Source: Methylococcus mesophilus (GTDB taxonomy: Bacteria; Pseudomonadota; Gammaproteobacteria; Methylococcales; Methylococcaceae). Taken from it: 64,000 nucleotides of DNA. Shown here in pieces: positions 1 through 7,440 of this stretch (position 1 is its first letter; each line of letters opens with the position of its first letter). A model generated the notes under the pieces. The model had not been told where the DNA came from. It made no database searches and worked only from the letters and a program-made list of their open reading frames with translations. The stretch covers positions 434,001 to 498,000 of the forward strand of contig NZ_CP110921.1 in assembly GCF_026247885.1 (NCBI RefSeq). The letters run 5' to 3'. The position numbers were made by a program, and so were the translations under genes.

Positions 1-233
1 TATCTTATTATATATATCCAAGGATCGTACCAAACCCTTCAGTAAACTATATTCTATTGATAATAAAGGAAATATATGGATAGTCGCGCAACCGGACGAC
101 TGCCGGCACGCACCTAAACATTCCAATTTGGAGGGAATTCCTCAGATGCGCGCACTATGGAAGCGCACGAACAAAGGCGCAGTGCCGGAGGAACGCCAAG
201 CGCGATTCGCGGAATCGGCCCGGTCGACGGAGA
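1..233. other. AT-rich stretch with no supported gene
   Basis: The first 130 bases are strikingly AT-rich next to the GC-rich DNA that follows. I see no credible reading frame. The only open frame, from about position 128, runs into the 3' end of moeA on the opposite strand and reads as an antisense shadow. The stretch could be the flank of a gene outside the window. Confidence 0.5.
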
Positions 234-1499
234 TTAAACCAAGCCGAAAAACGGCTGCACGTCCACCAGGCTGCCCGGCTCCACCGGCCCGCTATCCAGC
301 GGGAGCACGATGAAACAGTTGGCTTGGCTCATCGAGCTCAGGATACCCGACCCCTGCTGGCCAGTCTTGCGAACCACCATCCGGCCCTCGCGATCCGGCT
401 CGACGATGCCGCGCTGGAACTCTACCCGGCCCGGCCGCTTCCTGAGTCTCGAAAGACTGACGGCCTTGAACACCGTCGGGGCCGGCACCGGCCACTCGCC
501 CGCCATCCGGCGCAGAGCCGGCTGAACGAACTGGTAGAACGTCACCATGGCCGCTACCGGATTTCCCGGCAGGCCGAAGAAGGCGGCGTGGCCGATGGCG
601 CCGACAGTGATGGGCCGACCCGGCTTCATCGCGATCTTCCAGAATTCGGTGCATCCCGTCCGATCCAGCGCTTCCCGCACCAGGTCGAATTCACCCACGG
701 AAACTCCGCCGGTCGATACGATCGCGTCCGCTTCGGCGGACGCCTGGGCCAACACGGCCTCCAACCGTTGCCGGTCGTCACCGACGATGCCGAATTCGCG
801 TACTTCGGTTCCCAAGCGCTTCAGCATGCCGAACAGGGTATAGCGGTTGCTGTCGTACAGGCAGCCTTCCCTCGGCGCTTCTCCCGGCTCCTGCAACTCA
901 TCCCCGGTGGTGAACAGCGCGACCCTCAACTTGCGGTAAACCGAGACTTGCGCCTGCCCCTGCCCCGCCAAAATTCCCAAGTCGGCGGGCACCACGCGCC
1001 GCCCCTGCGCCAACACAATCTGGCCGATGGCAACGTCCTCCCCCGCTTGCCGTACATTCTGGCCCGGCTTTTCCCCCGAACCGACTAGCACCCGGCCATC
1101 TTCGGCAACGACATGTTCTTGCATGACGACGGTATCGGCCGCCACCGGCATCACGGCACCGGTAAAGATCCGCACGCACTGTCCCGCCCCCACCGCGCCG
1201 TGGAACGGCGCGCCTGCACGCGATACACCGATGACTTCCAGGCGGCGCTGTCCTGATGATGGCAAATCCGCACCCCGCAGGGCATAGCCATCCATCGCCG
1301 AATTCGGCGCCGCCGGGACGGCAACCGTGGCACGGACATCCGCCGCCAGCACCCGGCCCAGCGCGGACCGCAGATCTACGGTCTCGGTTTCCGCTACGGG
1401 ATGCACAGCGTCCAGAATGCGGGTCTGTGCGACCTCTACCGTCAATGCACTGGGGTCGTAGTCGTCTTTACAGGTAATGGCTTGGATGGCGGAGTTCAT
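234..1499 (-). CDS. moeA: Molybdopterin molybdenumtransferase MoeA
   Basis: MoeA inserts molybdate into adenylylated molybdopterin, the last common step of molybdenum cofactor synthesis in the cytoplasm. The protein has the family order: an N-terminal MoeA domain with the SAMDGYA-type motif, the central MoCF/MogA-like domain with TGGVSVGEFD and MKPGRP, GLPGNP, and a C-terminal beta-barrel domain. Length, about 421 residues, is normal. The frame stays open to a TTG at 1529, but I chose the ATG at 1499 because it begins a normal MoeA N-terminus; neither start has a clear ribosome-binding site. No other cofactor gene is adjacent, and the formate dehydrogenase next door does not need molybdenum, so the pairing is probably coincidental. 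Confidence 0.95.
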   Translation of the reverse strand: MNSAIQAITCKDDYDPSALTVEVAQTRILDAVHPVAETETVDLRSALGRVLAADVRATVAVPAAPNSAMDGYALRGADLPSSGQRRLEVIGVSRAGAPFHGAVGAGQCVRIFTGAVMPVAADTVVMQEHVVAEDGRVLVGSGEKPGQNVRQAGEDVAIGQIVLAQGRRVVPADLGILAGQGQAQVSVYRKLRVALFTTGDELQEPGEAPREGCLYDSNRYTLFGMLKRLGTEVREFGIVGDDRQRLEAVLAQASAEADAIVSTGGVSVGEFDLVREALDRTGCTEFWKIAMKPGRPITVGAIGHAAFFGLPGNPVAAMVTFYQFVQPALRRMAGEWPVPAPTVFKAVSLSRLRKRPGRVEFQRGIVEPDREGRMVVRKTGQQGSGILSSMSQANCFIVLPLDSGPVEPGSLVDVQPFFGLV

Positions 1500-1595
1500 G
1501 AGGAGGCAGGGAACTGAGTCTTTGTTCAAATTGGCCGCACTGCTGGTGCGTGGGGCGGGAATGATAGCGCTATCATCCCCGCGCTCGAAAGGCGG

Positions 1596-2801
1596 CTATG
1601 CCGTCTTCTTGAACCGAGCCGCCTCCTCCGACCCTCCGGTCGCATCGCCTTTGCTGTATGAGTGCGCCCCCATGCCGGCCAGCTTTCCGCCGTCGACGAT
1701 CAGATATTCTTCCCGGATGGGACGGGCATCGAACCAGCATTCGAGCACTTCCCGCACCCCCGCGGCATAGCGGGCCTGTGCGGACAGGCTGGTGCCGGAG
1801 ATATGCGGCGTCATGCCGTGGTAAGGCATGCTCCGCCACGGGTGGTCCTGCGGCGCCGGCTGAGGGAACCAGACGTCGCCGGCGTAGCCGGCCAACTGGC
1901 CGCTTTCCAGCGCAGAGGCGATAGCGTCACGGTCGCAGATCTTGCCGCGCGCGGTATTGATGACGTAAGCCCCGCGCTTCATCTTGGCCAACATCACCTC
2001 GTCGAACATGTGTTCCGTTTCCGGATGCAGCGGACAATTGATGGTGACCACGTCGCACACCCGGATCATCGATTCGACGTTCGGATGGAAAGTCAAATTC
2101 AGCTCTTGCTCGACTTCCGGCGCCAGACGATGGCGGTCGGTGTAATGCAGCTTGACGTCGAAAGGCTTCAAACGCCTCAGCACCGCCAGACCTATGCGTC
2201 CTGCGGCGATGGTCCCAACCGCCATGCCCTCCAGGTCGTAGGACCGCGCGACACAGTCGGCGATATTCCAGCCCCCCTTTACCACCCATTGGTACGACGG
2301 AATGTAGTTGCGCACCAGCCCCAAGATCATCATGACCACATGTTCAGCCACACTGATGCTGTTGCAGTAGGTGATCTCGGCGACAGTGATGCCGCGCTCC
2401 ATCGCCGCCTGCAGATCGACATGATCCGAACCGATGCCAGCAGTCAACGCCAGCTTCAACCTAGGCGCCTTGGCGATCCGCTCACGGGTCAGGTAGGCCG
2501 GCCAGAACGGCTGGGAAATCACGATGTCGACGTCGTGCAGATGCCGATCCAGCTCGCAACCCTCCCCGTCCTTGTCCGAAGTCACGATGAGGGTATGGCC
2601 CTGAGCCTCAAGAAATTTCCGCAGGCCCAATTCACCCGAAACGCTGCCCAGAAGGTGACCGGGCAAGAAATCAATCGCCTCGGGACTGGGAGCGGTCTGC
2701 CCGTCGGGATAAACCCGAATCTCCGGGATGGAATCACGCGCATAGGATTGCGGATAGCCGTCGACTGGGTCGTCGTACAGCACACATACGATTTTAGCCA
2801 T
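1596..2801 (-). CDS. fdh: NAD-dependent formate dehydrogenase (metal-free, D-2-hydroxyacid dehydrogenase family)
   Basis: The enzyme oxidises formate to CO2 with reduction of NAD+ in the cytoplasm, the last energy-yielding step of C1 oxidation. At 401 residues it fits the Pseudomonas sp. 101/Candida boidinii FDH type. Residues line up with known active-site positions: Asn147, Arg285, Gln314 and His333 (in TPHISGT). The Rossmann motif GTIAAGRIG is at about 196-204, and Asp222 after the second strand indicates NAD rather than NADP. The ATG at 2801 has GGAG eight bases upstream. A LysR gene lies directly upstream on the same strand, and the 130-bp gap holds two perfect inverted repeats. Confidence 0.95.
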   Translation of the reverse strand: MAKIVCVLYDDPVDGYPQSYARDSIPEIRVYPDGQTAPSPEAIDFLPGHLLGSVSGELGLRKFLEAQGHTLIVTSDKDGEGCELDRHLHDVDIVISQPFWPAYLTRERIAKAPRLKLALTAGIGSDHVDLQAAMERGITVAEITYCNSISVAEHVVMMILGLVRNYIPSYQWVVKGGWNIADCVARSYDLEGMAVGTIAAGRIGLAVLRRLKPFDVKLHYTDRHRLAPEVEQELNLTFHPNVESMIRVCDVVTINCPLHPETEHMFDEVMLAKMKRGAYVINTARGKICDRDAIASALESGQLAGYAGDVWFPQPAPQDHPWRSMPYHGMTPHISGTSLSAQARYAAGVREVLECWFDARPIREEYLIVDGGKLAGMGAHSYSKGDATGGSEEAARFKKTA

Positions 2802-2856
2802 GACACTTACTCCAAAAACTGAAATTGTCTCCGGCGTCCTGAGTGGACTGCCGTCC

Positions 2857-2890
2857 TTGATCGGGAGTGATCAAGTGAGAAACATTCTCA
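2857..2890. promoter_or_regulatory. Two inverted repeats upstream of formate dehydrogenase (candidate LysR operators)
   Basis: In the LysR-FDH gap, TTGATC-N6-GATCAA spans 2857-2874 and TGAGAA-N3-TTCTCA spans 2876-2890. Both are perfect and almost abutting, 56-90 bases upstream of the FDH start. The position suits an activator of FDH. Neither is an exact T-N11-A LysR box, so regulator assignment is inferred from proximity. Confidence 0.4.
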
Positions 2891-2931
2891 ACGTCGAAAC
2901 AGGGAGCAAGCCAATCGTTTGCGACAATCGT

Positions 2932-3849
2932 TCAATAACTCACACTTATCAAAGCATCCAGCCGAGATTGCAGGCCCAGGTTTTCGGCGAGCACCCAAGC
3001 TTCGGCAAGAATAGGGGGCAGCAGTTGGTGATTGCGCGCCACCAAACCAATTTGCCGGGAAAGTTCGGGCCGCACAGGAATCGCCACCACTTCCTGCCGC
3101 ATCTCGAATAGCGTCAACAGGCTATGAGGAACGACGGAATAAAGACCGGCACAGCGGACATGGGCGTAAAGCGCGAACACCGAGTCTGTCTCGACCATGA
3201 CCCGAGGCGTAGCGCCTGCGTCACGGAAAGCCGCATCGATCAATCTGCGGTTCTGCATGTTGGCGGAAAGCAGGCAAAGAGGAAGCTCAGCCGCCTCCTG
3301 CCAGCCAATGGTCTGTCCCGAAGCGACTTCCGCGCCGTCCCGGGCCAGCAGCACATGGGTTTCGCGGTACAGCGGCAAAACACGGAATCCCCGCAGGCGG
3401 AGATCCTCAAGGTACGTCAGACCAAGATCGAGTTCGAAGGCATCGAGGCCGCGGATGAGTTCTTCCGCGCACAAAGCGCTCACGCTCAAACGGATGCCGG
3501 GATGGACCCGCTGCAGGGATTCGGTGAACAAAGGCGAAACTGGCAGGGTGGTCGGAATGGCCCCCAGCCGCAGTACCCCGCTCAAACTGCCGCGAAGCTG
3601 TGCTGCCGCTTGCCGCATGCCGTCACAGTCCGCCTGAACCCGCCGTGCCCATTCGAGCAGGCGCTCACCTTCCGGAGTAAATCCTTGAAAACGCTGACCG
3701 CGCTGGATGAGCATCACGCCCAGCTCGGCTTCGAGATTCTGAAGTGCGATGGAAAGCGCCGGTTGCGAGACATGGCAACTTTCGGCGGCGCGTCCGAAAT
3801 GCCCGGTCTTGGCCAAGGCGACGAGATAGCCGATCTGGCGTATGAACAT
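2932..3849 (-). CDS. LysR-family transcriptional regulator, probably of formate dehydrogenase
   Basis: A 305-residue LysR regulator. Residues 1-60 form the winged helix-turn-helix (GRAAESCHVSQPALS, then LEAELG), followed by a linker helix and a periplasmic-binding-protein-like effector domain from about residue 90. It is transcribed in the same direction as the FDH gene just downstream. Regulation of that gene is inferred from location and from the inverted repeats between them; the effector is unknown. LysR proteins beside formate dehydrogenases are common in proteobacteria. Confidence 0.88.
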   Translation of the reverse strand: MFIRQIGYLVALAKTGHFGRAAESCHVSQPALSIALQNLEAELGVMLIQRGQRFQGFTPEGERLLEWARRVQADCDGMRQAAAQLRGSLSGVLRLGAIPTTLPVSPLFTESLQRVHPGIRLSVSALCAEELIRGLDAFELDLGLTYLEDLRLRGFRVLPLYRETHVLLARDGAEVASGQTIGWQEAAELPLCLLSANMQNRRLIDAAFRDAGATPRVMVETDSVFALYAHVRCAGLYSVVPHSLLTLFEMRQEVVAIPVRPELSRQIGLVARNHQLLPPILAEAWVLAENLGLQSRLDALISVSY

Positions 3850-3953
3850 GGTTGTCCCCGCTCTAAACAGGCAGGTATTCCACGATAGCCATCCCGATGA
3901 TGCTGGCTAATGCCGAATATGCGCCGTAAAACCTGAAAAACTGCGGTGAGTTT

Positions 3954-3986
3954 CCGACCGGCAACGCCCGTTGCGCTACCGGCCGG
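3954..3986 (-). terminator. Possible hairpin terminator after the parvulin operon
   Basis: An eight-base outer stem (CCGACCGG with CCGGCCGG, one G-T pair) encloses an inner GCAACG/CGTTGC-type stem about 40 bases past the parvulin gene stop. There is no T-run after it, so intrinsic termination is uncertain. Confidence 0.3.
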
Positions 3987-4025
3987 ACTTAGGGACGTCG
4001 GGACAGGTATCCCGAGTGCGGCCGA

Positions 4026-5006
4026 TTATTTCTTGGGCTGGGCCGCGGGAGCGGAAGTCCCTGCTGGCGCTGCCGCCGGCTTGGCGGCGGCAGGTTCCTG
4101 ACCCTCCGGTGAGCCGGCCGGAGCCGCCGCAGGGGAAGCCTCGGAGGCCGGCGCCGGCGTCGCAAAGCGCTCGACCTTTGCCTTCGCCATCAGATCATCG
4201 ATGTACTGATGCAGTTTCTGCGTCTGCAACATGGACTTGATCTGCTCCTTTACGGCATCGAACGCCGGTGGAGCGGACTCCCGCGACTCCTCGCGCTGGA
4301 TCACGTGCCAGCCGAACTGCGTCTGTACGGGCGCCTGGGTGATCTCTCCGTTTTTCAGACTCTCGACAGCGGCGGAGAAGGGTTGAACCATCTGCTGAGG
4401 GCTGAACCACCCCAGTTCGCCGCCTTCGTTCTTGGAGCCCGGGTCCTTCGAAAATTTCTTCGCGAGGTCTTCAAACTTTGCACCTTTGCCGAGCTTGGCG
4501 ATGATGTCCTTCGCCAAGTCTTCCTTGTCGACCAGGATGTGGCGGGCACGGAATTCGGCGCGCTGCATGGCGCCGACACGGTTGTCATACTCCTTCTTGA
4601 GCTCCTCATCGGAAACGGTGAGGTTTTTCATGAAATCCTCGGCCGCGACCTGCGACAGAATCACCCTTTCGGCGTTGTCAATCCGCGCCTGGTATTCCGG
4701 ATTCTTGGTCAATTGCTTGGCCACCGCATCCTGCCGCAGCAGTTCGCGCTTAACCAGCTCGTCGACGATCTTATCTTCCGAAACGTCGCCGCTGCGACGC
4801 TGAGCGAGTTCCGATTTGATGGCGCCGACCTCAGCCTTTGTGATGGCCGTTCCATTGACGCTGGCCACCGAATTCTCCGGTGTCGCAACGACGCCGGCCT
4901 TGGCTGCGGACGCCTGGGATTTCGGTGCTTCCGGAGCAGGCTGATTACAACCGGTCAAGGCGACTGCCAAGATCGCTGCGCCGCTGGCAAGAGTCTTTTT
5001 CATCAA
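4026..5006 (-). CDS. Parvulin-type peptidyl-prolyl isomerase lipoprotein (PrsA/SurA-like)
   Basis: A 326-residue predicted lipoprotein. It has a signal peptide with lipobox LTGC near residue 20, a SurA_N-like helical region (about 45-150), one parvulin rotamase domain (about 155-245, with RARHILV, GGELGWFS and FGWHVIQ) and a low-complexity Ala/Pro tail. It probably assists folding of exported proteins in the periplasm while anchored to a membrane. It is last in a four-gene operon and overlaps the BolA-like gene by four bases (ATGA). Two Met codons (5006 and 5003) are possible starts. The lysine-rich end of the tail is the only part without clear precedent. Confidence 0.88.
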   Translation of the reverse strand: MMKKTLASGAAILAVALTGCNQPAPEAPKSQASAAKAGVVATPENSVASVNGTAITKAEVGAIKSELAQRRSGDVSEDKIVDELVKRELLRQDAVAKQLTKNPEYQARIDNAERVILSQVAAEDFMKNLTVSDEELKKEYDNRVGAMQRAEFRARHILVDKEDLAKDIIAKLGKGAKFEDLAKKFSKDPGSKNEGGELGWFSPQQMVQPFSAAVESLKNGEITQAPVQTQFGWHVIQREESRESAPPAFDAVKEQIKSMLQTQKLHQYIDDLMAKAKVERFATPAPASEASPAAAPAGSPEGQEPAAAKPAAAPAGTSAPAAQPKK

Positions 5007-5290
5007 GAATTTCCTGTTGTTTGATGTTCAGAAGGAGTCAAAGCTTTCATGCTGAGGGCATGAATTTCGTTGTGCATCATGTCATCCAACGCCGAATACA
5101 CCATCCGGTGACGTTGCACCGGAGATTTCCCGTCGAATGCGGCTGACACGATTGTGGCATAGAAATGCCCACCGCCTGACGTCGCCCCCGCATGACCGGC
5201 ATGGGATGCGCTATCGTCGGTGATTTCCAGATGAAGGGGCTCCAGCGCCCCCTGAATGCGTTCGCGAATCTGTTCGACCCGGCTGCTCAT
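5003..5290 (-). CDS. BolA family protein
   Basis: A 95-residue BolA-like protein. The fold signature is visible as [24 protein letters not shown], with the C-terminal helix after [16 protein letters not shown]. BolA proteins act with monothiol glutaredoxins in iron-sulfur cluster handling and stress or morphology responses. An inserted His/Gly-rich loop (about residues 30-42) precedes the core. Start and stop overlap the neighbouring genes as ATGA, so the four genes are almost certainly co-transcribed. Confidence 0.9.
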   Translation of the reverse strand: MSSRVEQIRERIQGALEPLHLEITDDSASHAGHAGATSGGGHFYATIVSAAFDGKSPVQRHRMVYSALDDMMHNEIHALSMKALTPSEHQTTGNS

Positions 5291-5598
5291 TTTGGGTATA
5301 CCTGCCGAAAAGGTTTGACCACCACGCGGGCATAGACGCCGGCGCGACCATATGGATCTTCGTCCGCCCAGCGTTGCGCTTCTTCCAGGCTCGGAAATTC
5401 GGCGACGATGAGGCTGCCGGTGAAACCGGCCTCACCCGGATCCTCGCAATCGACTGCAGGATGCGGTCCTGCCAACACCAGCCGGCCTTCGTCCTGCAAA
5501 CGGTCAAGCCGCTGCAGATGAGCCGGACGCGCGCCCTTGCGAAGCTCGAGGCTGCCGGGGTGATCTTCGCAAAGTATGGCGTACAGCACTTGCATCAC
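5287..5598 (-). CDS. YciI family protein
   Basis: A 103-residue YciI-like protein with a dimeric ferredoxin-like fold. Family features seen: the RPAHLQRL segment with its conserved His, [10 protein letters not shown], and an [16 protein letters not shown] motif. Biochemical function is poorly defined in the family. It sits between yciB and a BolA-like gene, a conserved gammaproteobacterial order, and overlaps both by four bases. Confidence 0.9.
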   Translation of the reverse strand: MMQVLYAILCEDHPGSLELRKGARPAHLQRLDRLQDEGRLVLAGPHPAVDCEDPGEAGFTGSLIVAEFPSLEEAQRWADEDPYGRAGVYARVVVKPFRQVYPK

Positions 5599-6137
5599 TC
5601 CTCGGTTTTCGCTTCGGGAATGTGGCGCGCAAGGAAGATCGATTGGGCTACCACGAAAACCAGGGTCAGTCCCAGCATGCCGAACAGCTTGAAGTTGACC
5701 CAGGTTTCGGTATCGAAGCTATAGACGACGAACAGATTGGCGGCGCCGACGGCCATGAAGAATACGACCCAGGCCAGATTCAGCCGCTGCCAGATTTCCT
5801 TGGGGAGGTCGATCTGCTTGCCCATGATCCGTTCGATGAAAGTGCGCTCGCCGATGAACTGGCTCAGCAGAAATCCCGAACCGAACGCCCAGTTAAGGAC
5901 GGTCGGCTTCCATTTGATGAACAGTTCATCCTGGAACACCAGGGTAGCTCCGCCGAAGCCGGCAATCAGGACCAGGGTCACCAGGTGCATCGGTTCGATC
6001 TTGCGGGTCCGGTACCACGCGATACCAACCTGCAACAAAGTTGCGGCGATGGCCACCGCCGTGGCGATGAAGATGCCCTGAAACTTGTAGGCTACAAAAA
6101 ACAGAATGATGGGGAAGAAATCGAACAGCAGTTTCAT
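5595..6137 (-). CDS. yciB: Inner membrane protein YciB (IspZ, septation protein A)
   Basis: A 180-residue polytopic inner-membrane protein with the family start [14 protein letters not shown] and about five hydrophobic segments. YciB takes part in cell-envelope synthesis and division-site integrity. It is first in the yciB-yciI-bolA-parvulin operon; the promoter should lie in 6138-6315, between it and the divergent DUF1244 gene. Confidence 0.93.
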   Translation of the reverse strand: MKLLFDFFPIILFFVAYKFQGIFIATAVAIAATLLQVGIAWYRTRKIEPMHLVTLVLIAGFGGATLVFQDELFIKWKPTVLNWAFGSGFLLSQFIGERTFIERIMGKQIDLPKEIWQRLNLAWVVFFMAVGAANLFVVYSFDTETWVNFKLFGMLGLTLVFVVAQSIFLARHIPEAKTEE

Positions 6138-6315
6138 CGGTACTCGAGTATTTAGAAAGGCGCCGGATACAGCCCTCGCCTTCCGGCGTCGCCGCCTGCT
6201 GGATCGGACTGCATCGAAATCGCCGAGCAGAGGCAGTTCATAAAAGGCATAGTTTACACATCCCGGTGACGGCGGGCATTATGATCTTGATCCGAATTCA
6301 ACCTTCACTTCCTTC

Positions 6316-6627
6316 ATGGACCAAGAGCAACGTACAGAAATTGAAGCGCGGGCGTTCCGCCGCCTCGTCGCCCATCTCCAAACCCATACCGAGGTCCAGA
6401 ACATCGACCTGATGATTACCGGGGACTTCTGCCGCAACTGCCTGGCGAAATGGTACAAGGCGGCGGCGGACGAAATCGGCGAAGAGCTTCCGTATGCCGA
6501 CGCGCTTGCCGCCATCTATGGCATGTCCTACGACGAATGGAAAACCCGCTTCCAAACCGATGCCTCGCCCGAGCAATTACGGCAATACGAGGAAAAGCAG
6601 AAGCGCAAAGAAGCCCCTTCGGCCTAG
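6316..6627 (+). CDS. DUF1244 domain protein
   Basis: A 103-residue small soluble protein matching the DUF1244 family: a helical protein with the conserved core [17 protein letters not shown] and YGMSYDEWK. Function is unknown. It is transcribed divergently from yciB. Its TAG stop shares a CTAG with the stop of the convergent gloA gene, so the two mRNAs overlap at the ends. Confidence 0.9.
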   Translation: MDQEQRTEIEARAFRRLVAHLQTHTEVQNIDLMITGDFCRNCLAKWYKAAADEIGEELPYADALAAIYGMSYDEWKTRFQTDASPEQLRQYEEKQKRKEAPSA

Positions 6628-7016
6628 CCAGCCCGCTTGTGTTCGATCAATTCGATCCGGTAGCCGTCGGGATCCGCCACGAACGCAATGACCGTGGTTC
6701 CATGCTTCATGGGGCCGGGTTCGCGCACGATCTCGCCCCCTGATGCCCGTATCCGGTCCACGGCCGTGTGGATGTCATCCACGCCCAGTGCAATATGGCC
6801 GAAGCCTGTGCCCAAATCGTACTCGTTCACGCCCCAGTTGTAGGTCAGTTCGATCACCGCGTCGTGCGCCTCGTCTCCGTAGCCTACGAACGCCAGGGTA
6901 AATTCGCCGTCCGGAAACTCCATCTGCCGCAGCAATCGCATTCCCAGAACTTCGGTGTAAAACCTGAGGGACTTCTGAAGATCCCCAACTCGCAGCATGG
7001 TATGCAAAATACGCAT
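6624..7016 (-). CDS. gloA: Lactoylglutathione lyase (glyoxalase I)
   Basis: Glyoxalase I converts the methylglyoxal-glutathione hemithioacetal to S-lactoylglutathione. The product is 130 residues, with the two-module VOC fold. Metal ligands are recognisable as His5 ([10 protein letters not shown]), Glu in AVIELTYN, His in GFGHIALGV and Glu near the end (RIELIEH). The frame is open upstream to 7211, but the ATG at 7016 begins the family N-terminus and has AAGGAA about nine bases upstream. Confidence 0.95.
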   Translation of the reverse strand: MRILHTMLRVGDLQKSLRFYTEVLGMRLLRQMEFPDGEFTLAFVGYGDEAHDAVIELTYNWGVNEYDLGTGFGHIALGVDDIHTAVDRIRASGGEIVREPGPMKHGTTVIAFVADPDGYRIELIEHKRAG

Positions 7017-7440
7017 GGTTTTTTGTTCCTTCTTTTCGCCATCGTGACCGGCCGAGGAATCCGGTGCGGAGATGATAGCGCGGTGGGGGGAGAAAAACCC
7101 CAGGTCCCCTTGCATGTTCCTCCCCGCCGGTACGACGGGCCCAGCGGGCAGACCTGTCCCGACGCATCGTTCCGAAACCGGGCTGCGACTCCACTTTGAA
7201 GAATCGCACACAGCTTAAACGGCGCCACGCCCGAGCGCCGATCAAGAAATTACTCCGCCGGCCACCCCGAATCTCCGAGCCGAAGCATGAAAGCGGATCG
7301 GCAGGAAGTGCCTGAGTCCGGAATGCCCAGGTCGGGCCAGCCGCATTTTTTCGCGGTGTAACCCGACTGAAAGCCAACCGATCCTGATTTTCTGGCGCCC
7401 GATCCCGGCCGGTAGGGCGTCTCCGGGATGGGGCGATATC
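7017..7440. other. Intergenic region, no gene seen
   Basis: 424 bases between the gloA start and the end of the cytochrome gene. Open frames here are upstream extensions of gloA or low-quality shadows. A seven-base inverted repeat ATCCCGG/CCGGGAT (7402-7429, 14-base loop) could help end the cytochrome transcript, but no T-run follows. The part next to 7016 should carry the gloA promoter; I could not pick it confidently. Confidence 0.5.

Noticed and set aside
234..2801. Functional link between moeA and the formate dehydrogenase
   Set aside because: The dehydrogenase belongs to the metal-free D-2-hydroxyacid family and needs no molybdopterin.
324..2822. Two long plus-strand frames antisense to moeA and formate dehydrogenase
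   Set aside because: Typical high-GC shadows; the minus-strand proteins match known families over their full lengths.
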